From Clostridium sp. AT4 (lineage in GTDB: Bacteria; Bacillota; Clostridia; Lachnospirales; Lachnospiraceae), in assembly GCF_001517625.2 (NCBI RefSeq), contig NZ_LN999828.1, forward strand, positions 1,070,303 through 1,134,302: a stretch of DNA of 64,000 nucleotides, written 5' to 3'. Under the pieces are notes generated by a model. That model was not told the DNA's origin, did not search any database, and worked only from the letters and a program-made list of their open reading frames with translations. Below, one piece after another: positions 1 through 7,573 of this stretch; within the stretch, counting starts at the first letter, position 1, and the number at the start of each line of letters is the position of its first letter. Position numbers and translations under genes: made by a program.

Positions 1-2
1 CT

Positions 3-302
3 GTACCCGCCGAAGAAGAACAGGCAATAGGCATCTGGGGGCAACGGCATTTAGATTATCTAAAACAGTACCGTAAAGTTACATACACCAATCTTCTTAC
101 AAGCGGCAGGCTAAACGCCTACCTTGCCGACATCAACAGACAGGCACAGGAACGCTTTGAAAGGCTCATAGAGGGTATGAAACAGGCACAGGGCATAACG
201 GAACAGCTAAAGGCAGAAAACGCCTTAGAATGGACAGGATGCCTCAATAACATAAGGGCTTGTGCGAGGGAGATTGTGGAAAAGGAAATTATTTTTGCAT
301 AA
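3..302 (+). CDS. tnpV: TnpV family transposon-encoded protein (C-terminal 99 residues; start outside window)
   Basis: The open frame enters from the left edge and ends at TAA 300-302. The residues visible (GIWGQRHLDYLKQYRK, then a long helical stretch) fit the TnpV family of clostridial transposons such as Tn4451, small helical proteins proposed to be accessory or excision factors. The biochemical role is not established. The fragment ends about 120 bp before the tet(O) leader, in the same orientation, as in other elements where tnpV flanks the resistance gene. Because the N-terminus is missing, full length and start cannot be given. Confidence 0.75.
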   Translation, partial: VPAEEEQAIGIWGQRHLDYLKQYRKVTYTNLLTSGRLNAYLADINRQAQERFERLIEGMKQAQGITEQLKAENALEWTGCLNNIRACAREIVEKEIIFA

Positions 303-420
303 ACAGATGATTAGTGGCAGGGGGAAATCCTGCCGCTTTTTCTGCTTTAGTTTGTCAGCTTGACAAATAAAGGGTTAAGGAATATAATTAGATTCAGTAT
401 TATACAAGGAGTTAATAAAT

Positions 421-444
421 ATGCGGCAAGGTATTCTTAAATAA
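421..444 (+). CDS. Seven-residue leader peptide of the tet(O) attenuator
   Basis: ATG 421 followed by six sense codons and TAA encodes MRQGILK, directly downstream of a GTTAATAAAT-rich stretch. Equivalent short leaders lie before tet(M) and related ribosomal protection genes. The segment GGTATTCTTAAA within this ORF is complementary to TTTAAGAATAC at 523-533, so translation of the leader can decide which RNA hairpin forms. Expression as a peptide is inferred from that conserved arrangement. Confidence 0.55.
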   Translation: MRQGILK

Positions 445-633
445 ACTGTCAATTTGATAGTGGGAACAAAAAGTAGCAGTCCCGTTTCACTTTTAATATG
501 GGGCTTAGTTTTTTGTACCCAGTTTAAGAATACTTTTATCATGTAATTTTATATGCCCGAAAACATATAAGTGTTTTGGGGCTATTGGAGTTATTTACCC
601 AGTGATAGGAGTATTTATCACTGGGTATTTTTA
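429..633 (+). promoter_or_regulatory. Transcription attenuator upstream of tet(O)
   Basis: Two structures are visible. A long-range stem pairs the leader ORF (430-440) with 523-533. A perfect 10-bp stem ACCCAGTGAT (597-606) / ATCACTGGGT (617-626) is followed by a T-rich stretch, the form of an intrinsic terminator. The layout closely matches the attenuator known upstream of Tn916 tet(M), where tetracycline-stalled ribosomes let transcription read through the terminator. The remaining intergenic sequence from 303 to 420 shows no further gene. Regulation here is inferred by similarity. Confidence 0.75.
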
Positions 634-668
634 TGCCCTTTTTTGGGTGTTGATAGGAGGAAAATCAC

Positions 669-2588
669 ATGAAAATAATTAACTTAGGCATTCTGGCTCA
701 CGTTGACGCAGGAAAGACAACATTAACGGAAAGTTTATTGTATACCAGTGGTGCAATTGCAGAACTAGGGAGCGTAGATGAAGGCACAACAAGGACAGAT
801 ACAATGAATTTGGAGCGTCAAAGGGGAATCACTATCCAGACAGCAGTGACATCTTTTCAGTGGGGGGATGTAAAAGTCAACATTATAGATACACCAGGCC
901 ATATGGATTTTTTGGCGGAAGTATACCGTTCTTTATCCGTATTAGACGGAGCAGTATTATTAGTTTCTGCAAAGGATGGCATACAGGCACAGACCCGTAT
1001 ACTGTTTCATGCACTACAGACAATGAAGATTCCGACAATTTTTTTCATCAATAAAATTGACCAAGAGGGGATTGATTTGCCAATGGTATATCGGGAAATG
1101 AAAGCAAAGCTTTCTTCGGAAATTATAGTGAAGCAAAAGGTTGGGCAGCATCCCCATATAAATGTAACGGACAATGACGATATGGAACAGTGGGATGCGG
1201 TAATTATGGGAAACGATGAACTATTAGAGAAATATATGTCAGGGAAACCGTTTAAAATGTCAGAACTGGAACAGGAAGAAAACAGGAGATTCCAAAACGG
1301 AACGTTATTTCCCGTTTATCACGGAAGCGCTAAAAACAATCTGGGGATTCGGCAGCTTATAGAAGTGATTGCCAGTAAGTTTTATTCATCAACGCCTGAA
1401 GGTCAATCTGAACTATGCGGGCAGGTTTTCAAGATTGAATATTCAGAGAAAAGGCGGCGTTTTGTTTATGTGCGTATATATAGCGGAACATTGCATTTGA
1501 GGGATGTTATTAGAATATCTGAAAAAGAGAAAATAAAAATCACAGAGATGTGTGTTCCGACAAACGGTGAATTATATTCATCCGATACAGCCTGCTCTGG
1601 TGATATTGTAATTTTACCAAATGATGTTTTGCAGCTAAACAGTATTTTGGGGAACGAAATACTGTTGCCGCAGAGAAAATTTATTGAAAATCCTCTCCCT
1701 ATGCTCCAAACAACGATTGCAGTAAAGAAATCTGAACAGCGGGAAATATTGCTTGGGGCACTTACAGAAATTTCAGATGGCGACCCTCTTTTAAAATATT
1801 ATGTGGATACTACAACGCATGAGATTATACTTTCTTTTTTGGGGAATGTGCAGATGGAAGTCATTTGTGCCATCCTTGAGGAAAAATATCATGTGGAGGC
1901 AGAAATAAAAGAGCCTACTGTTATATATATGGAAAGACCGCTTAGAAAAGCAGAATATACCATCCACATAGAAGTCCCGCCAAATCCTTTCTGGGCTTCT
2001 GTCGGGTTGTCCATAGAGCCGCTCCCTATTGGAAGCGGAGTGCAGTATGAAAGCAGAGTTTCACTTGGATATTTAAACCAATCGTTCCAAAATGCGGTTA
2101 TGGAGGGGGTTCTTTATGGCTGCGAGCAGGGGCTGTATGGATGGAAAGTGACAGACTGTAAAATCTGTTTTGAATATGGATTGTATTATAGTCCTGTAAG
2201 TACCCCCGCAGACTTTCGGCTGCTTTCCCCTATCGTATTGGAGCAGGCTTTAAAAAAAGCAGGGACAGAACTATTAGAGCCATATCTCCACTTTGAAATT
2301 TATGCACCGCAGGAATATCTCTCACGGGCGTATCATGATGCTCCAAGGTATTGTGCAGATATTGTAAGTACTCAGATAAAGAATGACGAGGTCATTCTGA
2401 AAGGAGAAATCCCTGCCAGATGTATTCAAGAATACAGGAACGATTTAACTTATTTCACAAATGGGCAGGGAGTCTGCTTGACAGAGTTAAAAGGATACCA
2501 GCCAGCTATTGGTAAATTTATTTGCCAACCCCGCCGCCCGAATAGCCGTATAGATAAGGTTCGGCATATGTTCCACAAGTTAGCTTAA
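669..2588 (+). CDS. tet(O): Tetracycline resistance ribosomal protection protein, Tet(O) type
   Basis: This 639-residue, EF-G-like GTPase removes tetracycline from the ribosome and acts in the cytoplasm. Visible GTPase motifs are AHVDAGKT (residues 10-17), DTPGH (about 74-78) and NKID (about 128-131), followed by EF-G-like domains II-V. Length and the residues I can recall match Tet(O) nearly throughout, with scattered single substitutions. A tet(O)/tet(32)/tet(W) mosaic cannot be excluded without an alignment. An RBS (ATAGGAGG, 653-660) lies well spaced before ATG 669. It is preceded by a leader/attenuator and followed by a Cys-rich KTR gene; the segment is more AT-rich than the rest of the element, consistent with a separately acquired cassette. 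Confidence 0.9.
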   Translation: MKIINLGILAHVDAGKTTLTESLLYTSGAIAELGSVDEGTTRTDTMNLERQRGITIQTAVTSFQWGDVKVNIIDTPGHMDFLAEVYRSLSVLDGAVLLVSAKDGIQAQTRILFHALQTMKIPTIFFINKIDQEGIDLPMVYREMKAKLSSEIIVKQKVGQHPHINVTDNDDMEQWDAVIMGNDELLEKYMSGKPFKMSELEQEENRRFQNGTLFPVYHGSAKNNLGIRQLIEVIASKFYSSTPEGQSELCGQVFKIEYSEKRRRFVYVRIYSGTLHLRDVIRISEKEKIKITEMCVPTNGELYSSDTACSGDIVILPNDVLQLNSILGNEILLPQRKFIENPLPMLQTTIAVKKSEQREILLGALTEISDGDPLLKYYVDTTTHEIILSFLGNVQMEVICAILEEKYHVEAEIKEPTVIYMERPLRKAEYTIHIEVPPNPFWASVGLSIEPLPIGSGVQYESRVSLGYLNQSFQNAVMEGVLYGCEQGLYGWKVTDCKICFEYGLYYSPVSTPADFRLLSPIVLEQALKKAGTELLEPYLHFEIYAPQEYLSRAYHDAPRYCADIVSTQIKNDEVILKGEIPARCIQEYRNDLTYFTNGQGVCLTELKGYQPAIGKFICQPRRPNSRIDKVRHMFHKLA

Positions 2589-2639
2589 CAGCTTGCAAAA
2601 GTCATATAAAATGAGATTTGAAAGGATTAGAGACTAATT

Positions 2640-2813
2640 ATGATGAAATGCGAATGGATATTGTGTCCTGTTTGTGGGAGCAAAACCCGTAATAAAATTA
2701 GGAAGGACACTGTTTTGAAGAATTATCCCCTTTATTGTCCAAAATGCAGACAGGAAAGATTGATTAAAGTTGACAACTTGAAGATAACTGTCATCAAAGA
2801 GCCAGACGCTTAA
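2640..2813 (+). CDS. Cysteine-rich KTR-family small protein
   Basis: A 57-residue protein begins at ATG 2640 (MMKCEWILCPVCGSKTR) and contains two CPxC pairs (CPVC near residues 9-12 and CPKC near 33-36), a zinc-ribbon-like layout. It has the K-T-R motif that names the Cys-rich KTR family, often annotated beside tetracycline resistance genes on Firmicute elements. Function is unknown. It lies 51 bp after tet(O), in the same direction, and shares the terminator at 2820-2866. Start choice is between the two adjacent ATGs. Confidence 0.75.
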   Translation: MMKCEWILCPVCGSKTRNKIRKDTVLKNYPLYCPKCRQERLIKVDNLKITVIKEPDA

Positions 2814-2819
2814 GACGCA

Positions 2820-2866
2820 GAGCCGATGAAATTGTGGAACAATTCACGAATCATCGGCTCTTTTTG
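2820..2866 (+). terminator. Intrinsic terminator of the tet(O)-KTR unit
   Basis: GAGCCGATGA (2820-2829) pairs perfectly with TCATCGGCTC (2851-2860) and is followed by TTTTTG. Confidence 0.85.
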
Positions 2867-3303
2867 TTTCGTATTTGAAAGAACAAACTCACCAAATAAA
2901 AAAAACGATATTCGGGTGGGTTATTTTGTTATACCCTAAATTACCCTCTGAATTTGTTTTTAAATTTGGAGGGATTTTTTTATGTTCTTTTTTCGGGCAG
3001 TTATCTATCTGCTCACACGAAATAAAGTTTATTCATACATAGCACATCGGGGAAAGGCAGAAAACCCCTTAAAAAAATTTCTGTCAGTGCAACGGGACTT
3101 CTCACCATGAAGGTAGAAGTAGAATCTCCATACAACAGAATTATTATTTCCCATAACCGTAAAGGTCACAGAGCCTTTGCGGTTTTTCTTTTGTCGATTT
3201 TTGTTGGAAAGCGCCGCAGGGGTGTTTCTGATGTGCGTTGCCGTTCTCCGCCTCTCCATCTGGATTTTAAGAATTTCAAAAATTCAGATAGGAGGTACTT
3301 ACG
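2867..3303 (+). other. Gene-free stretch with two stacked terminator-like hairpins
   Basis: No convincing gene is seen. A hairpin at 2944-2973 (CCCTC...GAGGG with AATTT/AAATT inner pairs) is followed by a seven-T tract, and a second at 3155-3184 (AACCGTAAAGG / CCTTTGCGGTT) by TTTTTCTTTT. Short frames at 3107-3446 overlap these hairpins and lack family features. An RBS (ATAGGAGGTACTTACG) at the end belongs to the sigma-like gene at 3304. The stacked terminators probably insulate the following regulator genes from tet(O) transcription. Confidence 0.6.
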
Positions 3304-3813
3304 GTGAAGTATGCACCAAGAAAAGTATATATCAAAGAAAGCGGCGGTTATGTGGAATTATCTTACACGGACTTCTGCCGCCGCAGGCAAGCCGACCAGA
3401 CCTATATGGACAAGCTGTTTATCCCCATTCAAGGCTGTCTGCTTGAGGTAGTAAGGGAGCAATACACGGACTTCTACCGAGATAAGGAACGGTGGCGTTA
3501 TCTGCAAAAATTAGATACGAAGAACAGCCTGCTTTCTCTGGATGGATTTACGGACAGCGAGGGGAATCCTCTGGACTTTATCGCTGATGAAGCGGCGGAC
3601 ATTGCGGAAACCGTTGTCAATGCGGTTATGGTGGACAGGCTGAAAGCCGCCCTGCCTTTGCTGTCGGATAGTGAACAGGAGTTGATACAGGCAATCTTTT
3701 TTGACGGACTTTCCGAGCGTGAAGTCGGGGCGAGGTTCGGCATAACCCAGAGCGTTGTGAACAAACGCAAAGCCAGAATCCTAATAAAACTAAGAAAGAT
3801 AATAGAAAATTAA
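3304..3813 (+). CDS. Sigma-70-like small RNA polymerase sigma factor of the element (first)
   Basis: This 169-residue protein starts at GTG 3304 behind AGGAGG. The C-terminal part (about residues 110-165: SDSEQELIQAIFF, then GLSEREVGARFGITQSVVNKRK) is a sigma region 4 helix-turn-helix. The N-terminal half resembles the sigma-like regulators found in Firmicute ICEs and mobilizable elements rather than a housekeeping sigma. It probably controls transcription of transfer or maintenance genes. It is the first of three similar regulators in a row, each followed by a GC-rich hairpin. Confidence 0.8.
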   Translation: MKYAPRKVYIKESGGYVELSYTDFCRRRQADQTYMDKLFIPIQGCLLEVVREQYTDFYRDKERWRYLQKLDTKNSLLSLDGFTDSEGNPLDFIADEAADIAETVVNAVMVDRLKAALPLLSDSEQELIQAIFFDGLSEREVGARFGITQSVVNKRKARILIKLRKIIEN

Positions 3814-3827
3814 ATTTTAAGGCGTTC

Positions 3828-3870
3828 AGCCCCCTTGTTTTTTCCTTTGGGAAAATGAGGGGGCTTTTCT
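3828..3870 (+). terminator. Intrinsic terminator after the first sigma-like gene
   Basis: AGCCCCCT (3828-3835) pairs with AGGGGGCT (3858-3865) and TTTCT follows. Confidence 0.75.
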
Positions 3871-3907
3871 CTGCCCTCTCAATCAATTCTGATTGGAGGA
3901 AATAAGA

Positions 3908-4332
3908 ATGGCATACAACCACGGACGGGAGGACAGGAAATGGCGTATCTGGAAAGAAGCGGAGGAAAAGCTGCTGCGTGAGTGCGGCGTTGATGAAGCG
4001 ACCATTGAGCAGATACGCATAGCGGACAGGGCAGACTTCAATTCCAACAGGCGGTTTTACCGATGGACGAATGACGTTGCGGAATACCTTGAGGATATGG
4101 CAGACAGGGAGCGGCAAGCGGAAGTGGGTACGGTTGCGGAGTTACTGGACGAGATTGAGAGCGAAAATCTCTATCAACTGTTAGTGACAGTAGACGGGCG
4201 TACCTTGAAAATCGTCCTGCTGAAAATGCAGGGGTATTCCACAAAGGAGATTGCCCCGCTTGTGCATTTGACGGCTGGGCCATCTATGCGAGGTTAGACC
4301 ATCTTCGGAAGAAGCTGCGGAAAATTTTGTAA
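3908..4332 (+). pseudogene. Second sigma-like factor, frameshifted in its region 4 helix
   Basis: The frame from ATG 3908 (RBS TTGGAGGA) encodes MAYNHGREDRKWRIWKEAEE and, near residue 95-120, the start of a sigma region 4 motif (KMQGYSTKEIAPLVHLTAG). It then ends early at TAG 4295-4297 after SMRG. One extra base in the GGG run at 4277-4279 would restore the reading AIYARLDHLRKKLRKIL to TAA 4330-4332, a normal helix end for this family. So the gene carries a one-base deletion, or the sequence has a homopolymer error. An upstream in-frame start (3893) lacks RBS spacing. The intact version would be about 140 residues. Confidence 0.75.
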
Positions 4333-4370
4333 GCGTCTAATACATCCCATTATCCTGCGGGCTACTGGGT

Positions 4371-4401
4371 GGGGAGTGGAATCTCCCCGCTTATTTTTTG
4401 G
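4371..4401 (+). terminator. Hairpin with T tract between sigma-like genes
   Basis: GGGGAG (4371-4376) pairs with CTCCCC (4383-4388), followed by GCTTATTTTTTG. The stem is short, so the terminator call is moderate. Confidence 0.5.
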
Positions 4402-4416
4402 CAGGAGGACAGAGGG

Positions 4417-4890
4417 ATGGCATATAAGGCTAAGGCGTACACGCTTCGGGAGGAATCCACGGAAAGCGGAACAAGGTATTTTATCAGCTTCAAGGACGGG
4501 CAGGGGGAACACCATGAACTGGAAGTATCGGAGAATCTTTTCTTTGAGTTTCGGCAGATGGAACGGAAAAACAGAAACCTTCAGCAATGGAATCAACGCC
4601 ACAGAGAGTTTAACGAGGTATGGGACGAAACCCTTTACAGACGGGCGTTGCGTGTGCCTAAGAGCCTTGATGAATGCATGATTGAAGAAGAACGGAATGA
4701 AACGCTCCGTAAGGCGGTTGAGAGCCTGCCAGAGATACAAAGGCGGCGTTTCCTGCTTTATTACGAGCATGATTTCAATTTTTACCAAATCGCTGCGATG
4801 GAGCATTGCACCGCTTCAGCAATACAGAAATCTGTTGCGATTGCAAAGGAGAAAGTAAAGGCGGAAATGAGGAAATATCTCCAACCGTGA
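4417..4890 (+). CDS. Third sigma-70-like regulator of the element
   Basis: From ATG 4417, placed behind GCAGGAGGAC, a 157-residue protein is read (MAYKAKAYTLREESTESG). Residues about 105-155 (ERNETLRKAVESLPEIQRRR, then FNFYQIAAMEHCTASAIQKS) form a sigma region 4-like helix-turn-helix. A longer frame from 4369 has no RBS. The N-terminal beta-rich part is shared with small sigma-like ICE proteins. The role is likely promoter selection for the element's own genes; the target promoters are not known. Confidence 0.75.
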   Translation: MAYKAKAYTLREESTESGTRYFISFKDGQGEHHELEVSENLFFEFRQMERKNRNLQQWNQRHREFNEVWDETLYRRALRVPKSLDECMIEEERNETLRKAVESLPEIQRRRFLLYYEHDFNFYQIAAMEHCTASAIQKSVAIAKEKVKAEMRKYLQP

Positions 4891-5001
4891 CTGATACCGC
4901 CCGAAAAAGAAATCTGTTTTTTATTTGTGTGGGATTGGCGGCATTACATACTCTCACTTTTTTTCGTGGGAGTAAATCTATTTCTAAGGAGGTCAACGCC
5001 T

Positions 5002-5088
5002 ATGTGTAACGAAAACAAAGACACCGCCCGAAAGGAGGAAAGCCATGCAGAAGTTACAGACAGTCAACGCCGAAACGCTCCTTTATGA
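5002..5088 (+). CDS. Possible 28-residue upstream ORF overlapping the ATPase gene
   Basis: ATG 5002 sits 10 bp after a perfect AAGGAGG (4985-4991) and encodes MCNENKDTARKEESHAEVTD and eight further residues, ending at TGA 5086-5088, inside the next gene. The placement suggests translational coupling to the ATPase gene at 5045 rather than a functional protein. No family was recognised. Confidence 0.35.
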   Translation: MCNENKDTARKEESHAEVTDSQRRNAPL

Positions 5089-6070
5089 ACCGCTTGAGAA
5101 GCCGTCCTTTGTGGTGGACAGCCTTATCCCCACAGGATTGTCGCTGTTCTGCGGCTCACAGAAGATAGGCAAGAGCTGGCTCATGCTGAAGCTATGCCTA
5201 TGCGTGTCGCAGGGACTTCCCTTGTGGGATATGCCGACAATGGAGGGCGACGTGCTTTACCTCTGCCTTGAGGACACGTTCTGCCGCATACAGGACAGAT
5301 TATTCCGCTTGACGGACGAAGCAAGCGGGCGGCTTCACTTTGCCGTGGCAAGCTGCAAGCTGTCAGACGGTCTTATCGTGCAGCTTGAGGATTATCTGAA
5401 AGATTACCCAGACAGCAGGCTCATTGTGATTGATACCTTGCAGAAAGTCCGTACAGCTTCAAAAGACAATGCCTACGCAAGCGACTATGGGGACATCTCC
5501 CTCATCAAAGACTTTGCCGACAGGCACTCTCTGGCGGTCATTGTCGTACACCACATCCGAAAGCAGAATGACAGCGACGTGTTCAACAAGGTGTCTGGGA
5601 CGACAGGATTAACGGGGAGTGCGGACGCTACCTTTGTTCTGGAAAAGGAGAAACGTGCGTCTGACACCGCCAAGCTGTATGTGACGGGCAGGGACACGCC
5701 TTATCAGGAATACACGCTGCGTTTCCGTGATTGCCGTTGGGAGCTTGTGGAGCGGAAAACGCAGGAGCAGCTTGCGAAAGAAACGATACCAGATGTCCTT
5801 TTTCGGTTGGTGGATTTTATGAGGGATAAGGAAGAATGGATAGGCACGGCAACGGAACTGTTAGCCGCTATGGGGGAAACGGAAACCATACCCACGGTGA
5901 TTACGAAATGGCTGAATGAATACCGCACCACATTTTTAAGCGAGAACCGTATCTGCTACCAGTACAGCCGCAGGAAAGACGGCAGGCGGATTGCCCTTGC
6001 AAGGAGGGCGGGTGACAGCGGTGACGGTGGTGACAGCGATATTAGGATACCCCCCTGTTACTGTCATTGA
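5045..6070 (+). CDS. RepA-like / RecA-fold AAA ATPase (helicase-type replication protein)
   Basis: This 341-residue protein has a Walker A GSQKIGKS (residues 37-44), a Walker B RLIVID (about 125-130) and a VHHIRK motif near 167-172, the layout of hexameric RepA/DnaB-like ATPases on mobilizable plasmids and ICEs. It probably unwinds or loads DNA during element replication or transfer. It overlaps the 28-codon ORF at 5002. The last 20 or so codons (RRAGDSGDGGDSDIRIPP) are written by the first copy of the large repeat at 6011, so the gene's end and the origin-like repeats overlap. Confidence 0.75.
   Translation: MQKLQTVNAETLLYEPLEKPSFVVDSLIPTGLSLFCGSQKIGKSWLMLKLCLCVSQGLPLWDMPTMEGDVLYLCLEDTFCRIQDRLFRLTDEASGRLHFAVASCKLSDGLIVQLEDYLKDYPDSRLIVIDTLQKVRTASKDNAYASDYGDISLIKDFADRHSLAVIVVHHIRKQNDSDVFNKVSGTTGLTGSADATFVLEKEKRASDTAKLYVTGRDTPYQEYTLRFRDCRWELVERKTQEQLAKETIPDVLFRLVDFMRDKEEWIGTATELLAAMGETETIPTVITKWLNEYRTTFLSENRICYQYSRRKDGRRIALARRAGDSGDGGDSDIRIPPCYCH
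6011..6055 (+). repeat. Origin-region repeat, copy A
   Basis: About 45 bp built from three GGTGACRGY-type iterations followed by GATATTAGGATACCC. It lies within the 3' end of the ATPase gene. It matches copy B in direct orientation and copy D in inverted orientation. Confidence 0.8.
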
Positions 6071-6108
6071 CGCTTAAAGCCATGTAAAGCTGGCGGCTCT
6101 GCCCTGCG

Positions 6109-6150
6109 GGTGACAGCAGTGACGGTGGTGACAGTGATTTTAGGATACCC
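6109..6150 (+). repeat. Origin-region repeat, copy B
   Basis: Direct copy of the 6011 repeat with about four substitutions (GGTGACAGCAGTGACGGTGG and onward to TTTTAGGATACCC). Confidence 0.8.
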
Positions 6151-6248
6151 TGCCGCTGTCATCCCTACGGGAGAACACCCCGTAAACGCAAAATGCAGGC
6201 GTGAGATTTACTCGCCCTTTTCGGTCGTGTAAAACCACTCCTGCGGTC

Positions 6249-6275
6249 AGAAAAATCATTCCGATTTTTCCGACT
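6249..6275. repeat. Inverted repeat near oriT
   Basis: AGAAAAATC and GATTTTTCC form a stem separated by ATTCC just left of the nick-like site, a position typical of relaxase recognition hairpins. Confidence 0.6.
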
Positions 6276-6276
6276 G

Positions 6277-6320
6277 CGTTTACAGGGTGTAACACACTAC
6301 ACTTTGCCCTGCAAAGTCGT
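6277..6320 (-). other. oriT: oriT with MobV (Pre/Mob) nick-site consensus
   Basis: The minus strand of 6290-6299 reads TAGTGTGTTA, identical to the core around the pMV158 MobM nick (TAGTGTG/TTA), and is flanked by AAAGTG as in the RSA site of that family. The nick would fall between 6293 and 6292 on the minus strand. A perfect 7-bp hairpin ACTTTGC/GCAAAGT (6301-6317) lies beside it. The site is about 300 bp before the MobV relaxase gene, the expected arrangement. Confidence 0.8.
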
Positions 6321-6437
6321 GTGCCAGACGTTCCCTCTGGACTCCCTTAAGGCAGGGCTGTGCCCTGCTATCCTACGCCTTACGGCTTCGGATAAAAGAA
6401 TGGCGGCATGACGGTGACGGCTCTTGCGAGGGGGGGG

Positions 6438-6479
6438 GGGTATCCCAAAAACACCGTCATCATCGACATGACCGTCATG
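6438..6479 (-). repeat. Origin-region repeat, copy C (diverged, inverted)
   Basis: GGGTATCCCAAAAACACCGTC and neighbouring ATGACCGTC units resemble copy D but are diverged. It starts after an 11-G run (6430-6440). Confidence 0.6.
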
Positions 6480-6515
6480 CAGGGGGTGAGGGTGACAGTT
6501 GCGGCAGTCGGCAGG

Positions 6516-6557
6516 GGGTATCCCAAAACTGCTGTCACCACCGTCACCGCTGTCACC
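6516..6557 (-). repeat. Origin-region repeat, copy D (inverted)
   Basis: The reverse complement of this segment reads GGTGACAGCGGTGACGGTGG followed by TGACAGCAGTTTTGGGATACCC, nearly identical to copies A and B. With copy A it makes an inverted repeat enclosing oriT. Confidence 0.8.
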
Positions 6558-6599
6558 CCAAAGGACGGTCACCCGCCGAAAGAAAGGAGGAATCCGCCT

Positions 6600-7565
6600 A
6601 TGCCTTATGCAATCCTGCGTTTCCAGAAACGAAAAGCGGGCGGCGTTGCGGCTTGTGAACGCCACAACGAGCGGAAGAAAGAAGCCTACAAAAGCAACCC
6701 AGATATAGATATGGAACGCTCTAAAAACAATTACCATCTCATAGCACCACCAAAGTACACCTACAAGAAAGAGATTAACCGCATGGTAGCCGAAGCGGGG
6801 TGCAGGACAAGGAAAGACAGCGTGATGATGGTGGAAACGCTCATCACAGCTTCACCAGAATTTATGAACCAGTTACCGCCCGAAGAACAAAAAGCGTATT
6901 TCCAGACGGCTCTTGACTTCATTTCGGAGCGTGTTGGAAAGCAGAATATCCTCTCCGCTGTCGTCCATATGGACGAGAGAACGCCCCATATGCACCTCTG
7001 CTTTGTGCCGATTACGCCAGACAATAAGCTGTCAGCGAAAGCTATCTTAGGCAACCAGAAATCATTATCCGAGTGGCAGACCGCCTACCATGAGCGGATG
7101 TCCTCACGGTGGAATCAGCTTGAACGGGGGCAGTCCTCAATGGAAACCAAGCGGAAACACGTCCCCACATGGCTCTATAAATTAGGCGGTAGGCTTGATA
7201 AACAGTATGAAGAAATCGTGTCTGCCCTATCCGACATCAACGCCTTTAACGCAGGGAAGAAAAGGGATAAAGCGTTAGATTTACTCTCTGCATGGCTGCC
7301 AGACGTGGAGAAATTCTCTAAGGAAATCGGGAAACAGCAGGCGTATATCGACAGTTTGAAAGAGAGAATTGGGCAGGAATCAGACTATGCGGGGCGTATG
7401 CGTGATGAAAAGTACGAGCAGGAACTAAAGGTGCAGAAAGCGAATCAGAAGATATTTGAATTGCAGAGAACCAACGAGCAGATGGGGCGGCTGCTGTCAA
7501 AAATACCGCCCGAAGTGTTGGAAGAATTGCAGAAAAATCATAGAAGCAGAGCGAAAGAAAGGTAG
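6600..7565 (+). CDS. MobV-family relaxase (Pre/Mob, TnpZ-like)
   Basis: The 321-residue protein starts at ATG 6600 behind AAAGGAGG; an in-frame extension to 6408 runs through the oriT repeats and is unlikely. Near the N-terminus it has the MPYAILRFQK segment of Pre/Mob enzymes, and residues 123-132 read HMDERTPHMH, the metal-binding motif III. The C-terminal third is a coiled coil. MobV enzymes nick one strand at oriT and lead it into a recipient through a helper conjugation system. The cognate site lies at 6290-6299. Tn4451 TnpZ is the closest known context. Confidence 0.92.
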   Translation: MPYAILRFQKRKAGGVAACERHNERKKEAYKSNPDIDMERSKNNYHLIAPPKYTYKKEINRMVAEAGCRTRKDSVMMVETLITASPEFMNQLPPEEQKAYFQTALDFISERVGKQNILSAVVHMDERTPHMHLCFVPITPDNKLSAKAILGNQKSLSEWQTAYHERMSSRWNQLERGQSSMETKRKHVPTWLYKLGGRLDKQYEEIVSALSDINAFNAGKKRDKALDLLSAWLPDVEKFSKEIGKQQAYIDSLKERIGQESDYAGRMRDEKYEQELKVQKANQKIFELQRTNEQMGRLLSKIPPEVLEELQKNHRSRAKER

Positions 7566-7573
7566 ATATGTGA

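Noticed and set aside
3107-3446. Short plus-strand frames before the first sigma-like gene
   Set aside because: They cross two terminator hairpins and show no conserved features.
4294-4806. 170-codon minus-strand frame in the mobile element
   Set aside because: Antisense to the third sigma-like gene, with no domain.
6430-6440. Run of 11 G bases near oriT
   Set aside because: Length of such a run is unreliable in sequencing and no function can be argued from it alone.
6001-6557. CRISPR array
   Set aside because: Repeats are only four, two inverted, with no regular spacers or cas genes.
6408-6599. N-terminal extension of the MobV gene
   Set aside because: It is translated from the oriT repeats and lies before a perfect RBS; ATG 6600 gives the normal family start.
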